NCBI GenBank assembly: GCA_963631655.1
Contig: CAVGRR010000001.1
Span: 29,071 to 93,070, forward strand
Length of the DNA: 64,000 nt
Reading direction: 5' to 3'
From: Methanomethylophilus sp963631655
GTDB lineage: Archaea; Thermoplasmatota; Thermoplasmata; Methanomassiliicoccales; Methanomethylophilaceae
The position numbers were made by a program, and so were the translations under genes. This document shows, piece after piece, positions 25,958 to 35,080 of the stretch. The notes under the pieces are model-generated. The model had not been told where the DNA came from. It did not search any database and saw nothing but the letters and a program-made list of their open reading frames with translations. Numbering within the stretch: the stretch's first letter is position 1; the number at the start of each line of letters is the position of its first letter.

Positions 25958-28122
25958 TGTCTCATGTTCCTTATATCGTTCAAATAATCGTCTACAATCG
26001 TTCCGTTCTCTATGATCGTGTCCCCGATGCAGTCGAGGGATTTGCCGTTGATCGAATCCTCGATCTTCGTGCGGGATGCTCCGGTCTTCTTCAGGAGTTC
26101 CTTGGCCTGTCTGGGGGATTGGACAAGGGCATCGAGGTATTCCTTCTCCGAAGGGTCGAGAACATCGTTCAATGCCTTCCAGGGGTCGTCCGGGGAAAGT
26201 TGAATATCGGTCTGAACCGCCGGTTCGGGCTTGACATCAGGTGTTGTATTTTCCTCCTCTGGCACATACATCATATCGGTGACCGCGGCGAGGTCCGACT
26301 GTGCCTCGGAGATGGCGTCGCGGTTCAGTACAATCTTGGTCTGAGGTTTCGGTTCAGGCAGTTCGGCCTTCTGTGTGATGACCGATTTGAATATCTTCGC
26401 ACAGTCCGCTCCGAGGAATGTGAAGGTCTTCTTCATGCCTAGATCGTCAAATGATTTTCCGGAAAGCAGGGCAGACATGTACCTCACGGATTTGTCGATG
26501 AAGTTCACGAACTTCGGTGCTTCAAGATAATTGGTGTACCTCACCTTCGCCTCGGCCCTGCCTCTCAGGTAGTCGAGACCTACGAACAGTGTCCTCCAGG
26601 TGCTGACGGATTTGGCGTTGAACATCTTTTCCGGAGCGGTGTCCTTGATGACCTCCTTGAACACCTCCTGAAGTGCCTGGGACAATGTCTGTACGGGGAT
26701 GTCCTCGCTGATGTAGCGCACGTTCATTCCGCCGGAACGCATGATGCCCAGGAGAGTGGAGTCTAGAGGGACCTTGTTCGTTCCTTTGATGAATTCCTCG
26801 ATCCAGGAATTCACCACATATCTGTCGAGATACACCCTGTGGTCGCTGAAGCTGTGTCCTTCCAGCAGTTCGTAGTCGATGAGCACGGATGCGATCAGAT
26901 TCTTCCCTGCTCCCCCGTAGGTCTCCATCAGTCTCTGGAGGATCGAAGGCGTGAACGGGGTGTCGAGGTTGATCAGTTCGGAGAGGAACAGGTTCAGGTA
27001 CCCGTTGTCGGTGTCGAGAGGCACTCCGCGCATGAAAGACTGTTTCCAATGCACATAATAGTCGAACTGTTCCTGCGTAAGGTCGAGGAAGCAGGGATGT
27101 TCGCAGTCCGAGGTGACGTATTTCGCATTCTCCGATTCGGGATGGATCTTGGAGAATGTGAGGAGGTCTCCGAGCGTGTTCCTGTGGGCACCGTTGGGTG
27201 CTGCGGTGGGGTCGGAGAAACAGGACGGACCGAGTGCTGTGGGACTGGAGCCCAGGGGGCGGACAAGGACCGTAGTCAGTTTGAGGTTCGGGTTAGATAA
27301 GTATTCAGGTGCATCATCTTTTCTGATACGCGGACTTGCGATATTCTCTTCGAACGGGATGCTGGGAGTTTCGGTCTTTTTCCATTTTCCGGTACAGATC
27401 GCATACATTGTTTTGAAGAGTTTTGAGATCATATCTCCTGTTGATCTGTAACTGACGATCTCCAACGGCACCTTTTTTCCGAGATAGGCATAGTCTCTGA
27501 AGGGCAGAATGCATGATTTGGTACTATGCATAAAGGTTCTGATCAGATTACAACCCGTTTTGTTCACCAGATATCTGTCATATGAACGTAATAGTTCACA
27601 CATTCTCTCTGCTATTGATTCAGCATCCTCTTCATTGGAAATTTCCGGAACATATGTGGATATGAAATCCACAGGCAAGTATGAAACCAGATAGGTCAAG
27701 GCTCTTGGGAGAAATTCAGGATCCACCGTAGCCATCCATTCGGAATACGGCGGCATTATGGTGTTGAACCTTTGGGAATATTCGAACCCGACGGAAAGAA
27801 GTTCAGGATAGAGGGGTGAACCATTTGGTGCACAAGATGTGCAGAGCGTGTTCATCATTTCAGATGCTTTTTCGATATCTGGGTCATTGATGATCTCGGT
27901 GACCAGCAGCCATGTGTAACCGTCCGCCGCTTTCCTGAATTCAGGTGTTCCGAGGGTGCTTCTCCAGTACAGATAGTAATTGAGCTGGTCCGGGGTCAGG
28001 TCGGAGAACACAGGATATTTCAGGATGATCCCGACGGGTCTGCAGGGCAGTCCGGGGACGTCACGGTACCTGTCGAGCTGGGTTTTCAGGGCCTCTTTCT
28101 GAGGGGCGAATCTGTCGGTCAC
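25954..28122 (-). CDS. sngA: Shango SngA-like protein with two TerB_N-type repeats, locus 2
   Basis: A 722-residue protein. Unlike the locus 1 proteins it has two TerB_N-type segments: DLTPDQLNYYLYWRSTLG with LLVTEIIN (about 41-80) and DLTQEQFDYYVHWKQSF with LFLSELIN (about 340-380). A TerB_C-like tail follows (DSINGKSLDCIGDTIIENG). A strong GGGAGGAG 5 bp before GTG 28122 sets the start; the frame extends upstream to 28173 but without support. First gene of the locus. Confidence 0.8.
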   Translation of the reverse strand: MTDRFAPQKEALKTQLDRYRDVPGLPCRPVGIILKYPVFSDLTPDQLNYYLYWRSTLGTPEFRKAADGYTWLLVTEIINDPDIEKASEMMNTLCTSCAPNGSPLYPELLSVGFEYSQRFNTIMPPYSEWMATVDPEFLPRALTYLVSYLPVDFISTYVPEISNEEDAESIAERMCELLRSYDRYLVNKTGCNLIRTFMHSTKSCILPFRDYAYLGKKVPLEIVSYRSTGDMISKLFKTMYAICTGKWKKTETPSIPFEENIASPRIRKDDAPEYLSNPNLKLTTVLVRPLGSSPTALGPSCFSDPTAAPNGAHRNTLGDLLTFSKIHPESENAKYVTSDCEHPCFLDLTQEQFDYYVHWKQSFMRGVPLDTDNGYLNLFLSELINLDTPFTPSILQRLMETYGGAGKNLIASVLIDYELLEGHSFSDHRVYLDRYVVNSWIEEFIKGTNKVPLDSTLLGIMRSGGMNVRYISEDIPVQTLSQALQEVFKEVIKDTAPEKMFNAKSVSTWRTLFVGLDYLRGRAEAKVRYTNYLEAPKFVNFIDKSVRYMSALLSGKSFDDLGMKKTFTFLGADCAKIFKSVITQKAELPEPKPQTKIVLNRDAISEAQSDLAAVTDMMYVPEEENTTPDVKPEPAVQTDIQLSPDDPWKALNDVLDPSEKEYLDALVQSPRQAKELLKKTGASRTKIEDSINGKSLDCIGDTIIENGTIVDDYLNDIRNMRQ

Positions 28123-28127
28123 CGATA

Positions 28128-28135
28128 CTCCTCCC
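28128..28135 (-). promoter_or_regulatory. Ribosome binding site deciding the GTG start of sngA (locus 2)
   Basis: GGGAGGAG on the minus strand, 5 bp before GTG 28122. It is among the strongest Shine-Dalgarno matches in the window, where many other genes look leaderless. Confidence 0.7.
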
Positions 28136-28200
28136 GACGGAAAACAACGGTCTGCTGTTCTGACAGCGAACAATCAATAATGAATCCGAACCTGCACAAA

Positions 28201-28232
28201 ATACCCCGATCCCCCTTATCGTTGGGGGGTAT
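28201..28232. promoter_or_regulatory. Dyad upstream of Shango locus 2
   Basis: ATACCCC (28201-28207) and GGGGTAT (28226-28232) form a perfect 7-bp inverted repeat with an 18-bp centre. It lies about 80 bp before the sngA start and could be an operator or a terminator. Nothing similar was noted before locus 1. Confidence 0.4.
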
Positions 28233-28423
28233 GAGTAACTTGCATTAACATTTTTGCATTGAGTACTTTTTTTGGCAGGTATTTTCGGATTCCGATCAAA
28301 GAGGGGAGGGGTCCGCAAGGGGCCGATTTAGTTGTTCTTTCCTCGGAAAACCGTTCGAAAACGACATAAAGGATGCACAATCAGTATATATCCAGAACAG
28401 AACTCACCCACGAGGTAATCAAT

Positions 28424-28570
28424 ATGCCGATGAGCAAAAAACAGCTGACCAAGAAGGCTCAGCAGGACAAAGCCGAGGCGGCCGAACTTCAGAAGAAAGC
28501 TGAATCCGGCGATTCCGAGGCCAAACGCAAACTCGAGAAACTCGAGAAAAAGATGAAGAAAAAGAAATGA
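28424..28570 (+). CDS. Lysine-rich 48-residue protein
   Basis: A very basic small protein (starts MPMSKKQLTKKAQQ, ends KKMKKKK) expected to be one long helix. GAGGTAATCA before ATG 28424 is a plausible ribosome binding site, and AGTATATATCC at 28384-28394 is the TATA box. A GC hairpin follows the stop. It may bind nucleic acid; this is a guess from charge only. Confidence 0.6.
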   Translation: MPMSKKQLTKKAQQDKAEAAELQKKAESGDSEAKRKLEKLEKKMKKKK

Positions 28571-28577
28571 TTTTCTC

Positions 28578-28593
28578 GGGGGTCCACACCCCC
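28578..28593 (+). terminator. Hairpin after the lysine-rich gene
   Basis: GGGGG-TCCACA-CCCCC, 7 bp after the stop. Confidence 0.45.
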
Positions 28594-28681
28594 CTTCTTA
28601 CTATGACCCAGACGTCGTTTTTTGAGCGTCGGGGAACAAGATATTTATAGTGATAATTCCAGTCACTGTCGAGGTATTAGT

Positions 28682-29209
28682 ATGGCTGTATCTCTCAAAG
28701 ATGCTATGGCTGGAAACGCACTCCTTACTGCGATCATGTACGTCCTCATCGGTATCGTGATGCTCGCATTCGGAAACGGATCCATCAACTTTATCTTCTG
28801 GCTCTCCGGTCTCATAATGATTGTCATCGGAATCGTCCAGATCGTCATGAAATCGACTGACATCAAAGGTGGATTAATTACCATTATCGTCGGTATTATT
28901 CTGATCATCATCGGAGCCTTCGACGACATCGCAAAGATCCTCGTCGGAATCATCCTGATCTTCTCTGCCCTCCCTGCACTCGGTGCAGCTTCCAACGGAA
29001 TCGCGGAGAAATTCGGAATGGGATCCATCGACACCGGTTCTGCAACCCTCAACAAGGTCATGGCTGTTGTCCTCCTTGTTATCGGTATCTGCCTCATCGT
29101 CGGACTTGTCGTCAGCGATGCAAGCAACGTTGCAGACATCCTTATCAGGGTCGGCGGAGCAGTCCTCCTCGTCCTTGGTCTTGTCAACCTTGTAAAGGCA
29201 CTCAAGTGA
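28682..29209 (+). CDS. DUF308/HdeD-like membrane protein
   Basis: 175 residues with about six closely spaced hydrophobic helices (for example LLTAIMYVLIGIVMLAF, GLITIIVGIILIIIGAF, VMAVVLLVIGICLIVGLVV), the pattern of the HdeD/DUF308 family linked to stress in bacteria. ATG 28682 follows GAGGTATTAGT; a TATA box ATATTTATAG lies about 35 bp upstream. Function in archaea is not known. Confidence 0.7.
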   Translation: MAVSLKDAMAGNALLTAIMYVLIGIVMLAFGNGSINFIFWLSGLIMIVIGIVQIVMKSTDIKGGLITIIVGIILIIIGAFDDIAKILVGIILIFSALPALGAASNGIAEKFGMGSIDTGSATLNKVMAVVLLVIGICLIVGLVVSDASNVADILIRVGGAVLLVLGLVNLVKALK

Positions 29210-29218
29210 AAACCTCTT

Positions 29219-29237
29219 ACGGCGGTCTGTCCGCCGT
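29219..29237 (+). terminator. Hairpin after the DUF308-like gene
   Basis: ACGGCGG-TCTGT-CCGCCGT, 9 bp after the stop. Confidence 0.45.
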
Positions 29238-29477
29238 CCTATCCCCCATCAGGTCATTATGATCTCCGGGGGACCGGGACATTTTACCGTAATCGGATGT
29301 TTATATCAGAGTTCTGAGGGAACTTCATTCAGGATTCAATCGATGACGGGCCCGTATTTATCCAACAATGGATGTTTCAACAGTTATTTTCGTTTTATTA
29401 GAGTAATTACTGTTTTTTTCATAATATATTAGTCAAATGGGTAACCTTTACATAGTACGAGAGAATAGAACCGTCCG
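29238..29477. other. Intergenic region before the 184-residue membrane protein
   Basis: 240 bp. It becomes strongly AT-rich around 29390-29430. A TATA-like CTTTACATAG near 29444-29453 lies about 25-30 bp before ATG 29478. No gene is seen. Confidence 0.4.
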
Positions 29478-30032
29478 ATGTCGTTATTTAATGATTCAAA
29501 GAACGCAGGACTCGCACTCGTAGTCTGTGCTATCCTGCTGCTCCTCGGAGCCATCGTCAGCATCGTTTGTGAATTCACCGATGAGGGAGACACTGAACTC
29601 GCAGTTATTGTCGCCGCTATCGGAGCCATCCTTGGAGCCTTCCTTTACTTCGGTTTCGGAAGGAGCGTCATGAAAGGAGAGCTCACCGATAAATTTGACA
29701 TTGTCTGCAGGTTTGTTCAGGTCTTCGCATACGTTCAGATCGTTGAGGGTATCTTCTACCTCTGGAAAGAGCCCGCATCCGGTGTCGTGAACATCATCAT
29801 CGGTCTTATCGCCCTCTTCATCTACAAGAAGATCACCGACGGAAAGGAGACCCTCTTCGACAAAATCGTCTGGGTCATCCTCCTCATCCTCTTCATCCTT
29901 ACCATCATCGCTGGTATCGTCTACATCTGCACCATCACCGGTGCCGTCCTCGGTATCGCTTACGTCTTTATCGGAATCTTCATGACTATGTCCGTTCTCG
30001 ACAACGACGTGAAAGCGAAGTTCGGAATGTGA
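29478..30032 (+). CDS. Unknown membrane protein
   Basis: 184 residues with about five or six hydrophobic segments (LALVVCAILLLLGAIVSIV, IVWVILLILFILTIIAGIV, others). Short charged loops; no known motif. It resembles its neighbour at 28682 in general layout only. A hairpin and pyrimidine run follow. Confidence 0.65.
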   Translation: MSLFNDSKNAGLALVVCAILLLLGAIVSIVCEFTDEGDTELAVIVAAIGAILGAFLYFGFGRSVMKGELTDKFDIVCRFVQVFAYVQIVEGIFYLWKEPASGVVNIIIGLIALFIYKKITDGKETLFDKIVWVILLILFILTIIAGIVYICTITGAVLGIAYVFIGIFMTMSVLDNDVKAKFGM

Positions 30033-30051
30033 AGCTCATAAACTAAACTCC

Positions 30052-30071
30052 TTCTCCCCCAACGGGGAGAA
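30052..30071 (+). terminator. Hairpin and T-rich run
   Basis: TTCTCCCC-CAAC-GGGGAGAA, followed by CCCTTTTCTTTTTT. Confidence 0.6.
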
Positions 30072-30197
30072 CCCTTTTCTTTTTTCAATCTGATTCCGAT
30101 CCCGGGCTGTTCCGATAATCGGTCCTGTTACACATTAACGGATTTCACAGGCTGGGTCTTTCATTCTTTTTAAATAGGAATGCTGTGTTTTTCAATT

Positions 30198-30875
30198 ATG
30201 AAGTATACAATCACGGGCAGCAATCTGCAGTTCGCGAACATTGAGATCGAACCCGGGGAGATCTTCCAGTCCCAGGCCGGCGCCATGGTCATGATGTCGG
30301 GCAACATGAAAATGGTCTCCAAGATGGAGGGCGGATTCCTCTCAGGAATCAAAAGGTCCCTTTCAGGTTCCTCCTTCATGCTTGTGAAATACAATGCGGA
30401 AGGCGGACCCGGTACCCTGAGCATCTCCGGAAACGCACCCGGAAAGATCCTCGACATCGACGTCGCAAAGGGTGCCTGGCTCTGTCAGAAGAACGCATAC
30501 CTCGGAAGCGAGGAGACCGTCAATTTCGATATGGCGTTCCAGAAGAAGCTGAGCTCCATCTTCTTCGGAGGAGAGGGGCTTATCCTTCAGAAGGTGTCGG
30601 GGACCGGTATGGTGTTCATCCACGCCTGCGGAGACCTCCATATAATCGATCTCCAGCCGGGACAGGTACTCAAGGTGTCCACCTCCAACGCCGTTGCCTG
30701 GCAGGACACTGTGAAATACGACATCGCTTCGATCGGAATCAAGAACGCCCTGTTCAGCGGAGAAGGACTCTTCGTCACCACCCTCACCGGTCCCGGAAAG
30801 GTCGTCATCCAGTCCATGACCCTCGGCGATCTGGCAGCCTCCCTGTTACCTTACATACCGACAAGTTCGAGTTGA
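30198..30875 (+). CDS. AIM24-family protein
   Basis: 225 residues of the AIM24/TIGR00266 family, a beta-rich fold of repeated strands and glycines (EIEPGEIFQSQAGAMVMMSG, GEGLILQKVSGTGMVFIHA, GEGLFVTTLTGPGKVVIQS). The mitochondrial member supports inner-membrane organisation; prokaryotic members have no proven role. ATG 30198 is used, as the earlier frame start has no support. It is followed 5 bp later by a two-helix membrane protein, probably in the same transcript. Confidence 0.8.
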   Translation: MKYTITGSNLQFANIEIEPGEIFQSQAGAMVMMSGNMKMVSKMEGGFLSGIKRSLSGSSFMLVKYNAEGGPGTLSISGNAPGKILDIDVAKGAWLCQKNAYLGSEETVNFDMAFQKKLSSIFFGGEGLILQKVSGTGMVFIHACGDLHIIDLQPGQVLKVSTSNAVAWQDTVKYDIASIGIKNALFSGEGLFVTTLTGPGKVVIQSMTLGDLAASLLPYIPTSSS

Positions 30876-30880
30876 TAACC

Positions 30881-31150
30881 ATGGATAAAACCAATGCATT
30901 TGCAGCCGGAACCGTGATCCTGGCAATCCTCATCATCGCCGCTGCGGCCTACGCATACATCTCCGGAGGCCTTGAACTCCTCTGGACCGCGTTCATCGTA
31001 GCCATCGTGATCATCATCGCGGCCTTCCTGATACTCTATTTCGTCTTCGGCACCTACTACTTCGTGAAGCAGAAGGACACCACCCACGTCGACAGCGGCA
31101 TGTCGCTCGGAGATGTCTCCGAGGTCGACCGCGAGATGGAAAAGAAGTAA
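30881..31150 (+). CDS. Small two-helix membrane protein
   Basis: 89 residues with two hydrophobic segments (AGTVILAILIIAAAAYAYI and FIVAIVIIIAAFLILYFVF) and a charged C-terminal tail. Co-oriented with, and 5 bp after, the AIM24 gene. No function can be assigned. Confidence 0.6.
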   Translation: MDKTNAFAAGTVILAILIIAAAAYAYISGGLELLWTAFIVAIVIIIAAFLILYFVFGTYYFVKQKDTTHVDSGMSLGDVSEVDREMEKK

Positions 31151-31165
31151 ACGGTTTAATCTCAA

Positions 31166-31196
31166 ACCTGTCCCCCTTGGATTTTCGGGGGCAGGT
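31166..31196. terminator. Bidirectional hairpin
   Basis: ACCTGTCCCCC (31166-31176) pairs with GGGGGCAGGT (31187-31196), one bulge, between two convergent genes. Confidence 0.6.
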
Positions 31197-31197
31197 C

Positions 31198-32490
31198 TCA
31201 TTCTATTGTTATGATCTCGTCGTCGGGGCCTTTCTCGACGGAGAAGTAGATCAGGATAACTGCGATCGCAACAGCAGCGAACATGATCATCCAGAGGGTC
31301 TTGAAGTCCGAGAGGAGATAGGTGCTTCCCATGACCGCGGCGGCCAAGGTGGTGCATATCGAAGAACCCAAAAACAGGAAGACGTTGGTGGCGGAAACCG
31401 CGGTTCCGGCGATGGATATGGGATACCACTCCTTCACCTGCGTGAAAGATAAGGTCATGAACCCTCCGAAGAATCCGAACAGGAAGTTCACCAGGAACCA
31501 GAACCAATAACTGTCGATCTCCCCCGCATAGACCCAGAGCACTCCCCAGACGGCAAGGAAGCACAGCGTTCCGTAGAGCATCGTGCGTCTCTTCGACTTG
31601 ATGATGCCTCTTCCGTTGAGTATTCCGATGGTCACGGTGCTGATGATCTTTCCGATACCGATCATGGTGATGAACCATGCCACGCTCAGCGTGAACGAGT
31701 AACTGTTGTTGAAGTAGTATTTCGCCCAGGTCCCCTGGAACACCATGATGGAACCGTAGACGAGGAAGTAGGCCAATGCCATGTTCCAGTACTTGCGTCC
31801 GCTTGAGAAGACGAGTTTCAGACCCTGCATGGTGGGAAGCTTTCCGTCCGAGGGATCTTTGGTCTTACCCTCACCGTCAACCTCTTCGAGACCCGGAAGT
31901 CCGATGGTGTGTGGATGGTCCCTGACGACCGCAAGGACTAGTAAAGCAAGGATGAAGGTCACAAGTGCCAGAACAAGGAAAACGTTCCTCCATCCGCCGA
32001 TGGAGTTGCTCAGGATCTCAAGCGGAGCGGAGGCGGCAATGGCACCCACATTTCCCACTGCGATGACGATCCCGTTCAGCTGAGGGAAGTCCTTCTTCCC
32101 GAACCACACGGAGATGATCTTCATCAATGGGATGTAAACAATTGCCATACCGGCGGCGATGAACATCTTTCCGAGGACGATCATCCAGAAGGCTGTACCG
32201 AACGCGGTGAGAAGGGAACCGATGGCCGCGATGGTCATGAAGATGAACGATGATTTCCGGGGACCCAGACGGTCTGCCAGCAGTCCGCTGGGGATCTGCA
32301 TCGCAGTATAGGTCCAGAAATACACCGAACTCAGGATACCGACGGTACCTCCGACATCGTCGACGATATCCTTTCCCAGGATACCGACGGTCATCCTGTG
32401 GAAATAGACAAAGAAGTAACAGCAGACCAGGATCAGGAAGATATACCAGCGGTATTCGTGCAGTTTCTTGATCGTATCTTCTTTGTTCAT
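31198..32490 (-). CDS. MFS transporter
   Basis: 430 residues with about 12 predicted membrane helices. The DRLGPRKS loop after helix 2 (ADRLGPRKSSF) is the family motif A. FVYFHRMTVGILGKDIVDD at the first helix resembles the organic anion/sugar phosphate and nitrate-type branches. A long charged loop between helices 6 and 7 (GLEEVDGEGKTKDPSDGK) is usual for MFS. Substrate unknown. Single gene. Confidence 0.85.
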   Translation of the reverse strand: MNKEDTIKKLHEYRWYIFLILVCCYFFVYFHRMTVGILGKDIVDDVGGTVGILSSVYFWTYTAMQIPSGLLADRLGPRKSSFIFMTIAAIGSLLTAFGTAFWMIVLGKMFIAAGMAIVYIPLMKIISVWFGKKDFPQLNGIVIAVGNVGAIAASAPLEILSNSIGGWRNVFLVLALVTFILALLVLAVVRDHPHTIGLPGLEEVDGEGKTKDPSDGKLPTMQGLKLVFSSGRKYWNMALAYFLVYGSIMVFQGTWAKYYFNNSYSFTLSVAWFITMIGIGKIISTVTIGILNGRGIIKSKRRTMLYGTLCFLAVWGVLWVYAGEIDSYWFWFLVNFLFGFFGGFMTLSFTQVKEWYPISIAGTAVSATNVFLFLGSSICTTLAAAVMGSTYLLSDFKTLWMIMFAAVAIAVILIYFSVEKGPDDEIITIE

Positions 32491-32628
32491 GGTATGACCG
32501 AATAGGAGTCAATAATAAGAGATGTATTTGTGCTGTTTGTCGGAAAACCAGGTGTCATTACATGTTGTTGTGATGATACCGATTATTTGAACAGAAAATG
32601 ACCGTTTTCAGGGATCTGGGTCTTTGCC
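32491..32628. other. Intergenic region, MFS / thymidylate kinase-like
   Basis: 138 bp, no gene. It holds one AAAGACCCAGA motif in reverse (32615-32625). Confidence 0.35.
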
Positions 32629-33207
32629 TCAGTCCCTGTCTCCGAGGATCCCGACGACCTGGACCTTCGACTCCTCGAGGGTCCCGTTGTTGTCGATGAC
32701 CGTCCACCTGTCATAAGTGAAGTTCATCATCTTCGCCCTGATGGCGGTGAGCTGTTCCTCCGTCTCGAAGGATTCCAGCGCCTCTCCCCTGGAGGTGATG
32801 CGGGCCATGGCGGTGGGTCCGTCAACGTCCACCAGAAGTTTCATATCGGGTTCCGGGAAGACCAGTGCGAAGAAGTTGTATGCGATCTTGGAAAGTGACT
32901 CTGGCACATATGTCACGGCCATGATGTACCTGACGAAGATGATGTCGTCATACTCCGCGGTCTTGTCGTTCTTCTTTTTGACACGGATGGAATGCGTCAC
33001 GTCCATGATGTAGAACATAGTGGCCATGATCTTGGCGAACTTTCCCTCTTTGAGAAGATAATCCGCCTCTTTCTGACCGATGAACGTGTCACGGTTCGGA
33101 TGTCCCAGGATCAGCACCTTTCTGCCTCTGGCCCTCAGTTCCTCGGCAAGATATTCGGCGACGCTCGATTTCCCGCTTCCGTCCATTCCGTCAACAACAT
33201 ACCACAT
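32629..33207 (-). CDS. Thymidylate kinase-like protein
   Basis: 192 residues. P-loop DGMDGSGKSSVAEYLAEEL at 6-24 is typical of thymidylate kinase (dTMP + ATP to dTDP). The usual DR(Y/H) motif is VRY here (IIFVRYIMAVTYV), so the conserved Asp is replaced by Val. DVDGPTAMARITSR in the later part resembles the LID region. It may be a kinase with shifted specificity or a paralogue of the main enzyme. Confidence 0.7.
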   Translation of the reverse strand: MWYVVDGMDGSGKSSVAEYLAEELRARGRKVLILGHPNRDTFIGQKEADYLLKEGKFAKIMATMFYIMDVTHSIRVKKKNDKTAEYDDIIFVRYIMAVTYVPESLSKIAYNFFALVFPEPDMKLLVDVDGPTAMARITSRGEALESFETEEQLTAIRAKMMNFTYDRWTVIDNNGTLEESKVQVVGILGDRD

Positions 33208-33262
33208 GCGGTGTCTCCAAGATAAGCGATGTTAATAGGTTCCGACATACGCTAGGCAGTTA

Positions 33263-35020
33263 TCAGCTTTTTCTGAGTTTTCCCTTGTCCAGGGCATCCT
33301 GGAATCCGGGCATCTCGGAAGGCGTGATAGAGATACGGTCTCCCTTGGCGTATTTCTTCCTGGTGTTCCAGTTGGTGAAGGGTTCGACCACACGGTACAT
33401 CTCGCCCTTTTCGGCCATTTTGACGGGTTCCGGTGCGCCCTTGAGGTCGGTGTAGTTTCCGTTGTGGCAGGTCGCCTTTCCGTTCTTCACTTCGATGACC
33501 TTGTTGCACACGTTGTCGAGGAAGTACCTGTCGTGGGTGACGGTGATGACCACTCCGTCGTATTCCGCCAGGGCCTGTTCCATCACATGTTTGGAACTGA
33601 TGTCCACGTAGTTGGTGGGCTCATCGAGGATGAGAAGGTTCGTCTCGGCGCACATCATGATACACAGTGCTACCTTCGCCCTCTGTCCTCCGGAGAGGGT
33701 GGACATCTTGTTGGTGGCCACTTCTCCGGTGATAAGGAACTGTGCCAGACGGTTCCTCGCCTCCGCCCTCTTGTCGGGGCCGATGACCTGAAGCAGCTGT
33801 TCCTCAGGAGTGAGGTTGAGGTCGAGACCTTCGTGCTGCTGAGAGTAATAACCTATCTTTGCGCCGGGTGCGACCCACAGGTCTCCGTTCACGGGGAGTT
33901 CTCCGAGGAGCGCCTTCACCAATGTGGATTTACCGGCCCCGTTGGAACCGAAGATACCCACCTTGTCCCCTTTTTGGATATCGAGGTTGATCCCGGACAG
34001 GATGGTTTTGTCCCCTCTTGCTATGGACATGTTCTCGGCGAGGATCATGTTCTTGCCGGACTTCTGGGCGGCGGTGATCTTCATTCCGATCTCCTTCTGC
34101 TCGTCCGGTCTCTCCTTCTCCTCGATCTTCGACGCCATCATCTTGCGGGTCTTGTAGGTGGCCATATACCTGCGGGCGTCATGGGACATGGCCTCGATGA
34201 GGTCGTCCTGCTTCTTCTTGGCGCTGGCGTACCTCTCATACTCCTTCATCTGGCGTTCGATGGCCATGTTCTTCTTTTCCACGTAATCGCTGTAGTTTCC
34301 GCGGTATTCAGTGGATTTTCCGTTCTCGATCTCCAATACGCGGAGCGCGATACGGTCGAGGAAGTACCTGTCGTGGCTCACGATGACGACCGCACACTTC
34401 GAAGAGAGGATCTTCCTTTCCATCCACTCGACAGTTGTGATGTCGAGATGGGAGGTGGGCTCATCCATGAAGATGGCGTCGCAGTCGGACACCTGGACGG
34501 CAGTACGGGCCATCATGACCTTGGATTTCTCTCCTCCGGAGAGGGAGCTCATGTCCCTGTCGAGGTAGCTTTCAGGGAAACCGACCTGTTTCAGGATCTC
34601 GAGAAGCTTGTCTCCCACTTCGGAATTGAACTTGTCCACTTTCGCCTGAAGATCGGCACTCTCCTCTGCAAGGGCGTTCCAGTCGATGTCCCCTCCGGAT
34701 GCGTATGCGTCGTCGATCTCCTGCATGCGGCGTTTGATGTTCTCCACGTAGGAATACGATTCTTCAAGAACCTCCCTGACCGTCTTTCCCTCGGGGATGG
34801 AGGTGAACTGTTCCATGTATCCGATACGGTCGGTCCTGCGGACGATCTCTCCGGTGTCCTCCTTCTCCTCGCCGAGGAGGATCTTCAGAAAAGTGGATTT
34901 TCCGGCCCCGTTGGCACCAACCAGTCCGATACGGTCCCCCTCGTTAATCTGAAGACCGACATCCGTCAGGACTTTCATAGGGCCGAACGACTTGGTTACC
35001 GACTGGGCTTTTATGAGCAT
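33263..35020 (-). CDS. ABC-F family ATPase
   Basis: A soluble protein of 585 residues with two ABC cassettes and no membrane part. Cassette 1: GANGAGKSTFLKIL and LSGGEKSKVMMART. Cassette 2: GSNGAGKSTLVKALLGE and LSGGQRAKVALC, with LDEPTNYVDI. The linker between them is long and charged (MAIERQMKEYERYASAKKKQDDL). ABC-F proteins act on ribosomes as translation factors or resistance proteins. ATG 35020 is preferred to the TTG at 35035. A MarR-type regulator lies just upstream on the same strand. Confidence 0.88.
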   Translation of the reverse strand: MLIKAQSVTKSFGPMKVLTDVGLQINEGDRIGLVGANGAGKSTFLKILLGEEKEDTGEIVRRTDRIGYMEQFTSIPEGKTVREVLEESYSYVENIKRRMQEIDDAYASGGDIDWNALAEESADLQAKVDKFNSEVGDKLLEILKQVGFPESYLDRDMSSLSGGEKSKVMMARTAVQVSDCDAIFMDEPTSHLDITTVEWMERKILSSKCAVVIVSHDRYFLDRIALRVLEIENGKSTEYRGNYSDYVEKKNMAIERQMKEYERYASAKKKQDDLIEAMSHDARRYMATYKTRKMMASKIEEKERPDEQKEIGMKITAAQKSGKNMILAENMSIARGDKTILSGINLDIQKGDKVGIFGSNGAGKSTLVKALLGELPVNGDLWVAPGAKIGYYSQQHEGLDLNLTPEEQLLQVIGPDKRAEARNRLAQFLITGEVATNKMSTLSGGQRAKVALCIMMCAETNLLILDEPTNYVDISSKHVMEQALAEYDGVVITVTHDRYFLDNVCNKVIEVKNGKATCHNGNYTDLKGAPEPVKMAEKGEMYRVVEPFTNWNTRKKYAKGDRISITPSEMPGFQDALDKGKLRKS

Positions 35021-35080
35021 ACTATCGGACGGCAATCGCTGTCTGGGATAAAGTGATTGGGATTGATCACGAAGGAAAAA

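Noticed and set aside
33464..35056. 530-codon plus frame opposite the ABC-F gene
   Set aside because: The minus strand carries both ABC cassettes; the plus frame has no motif.
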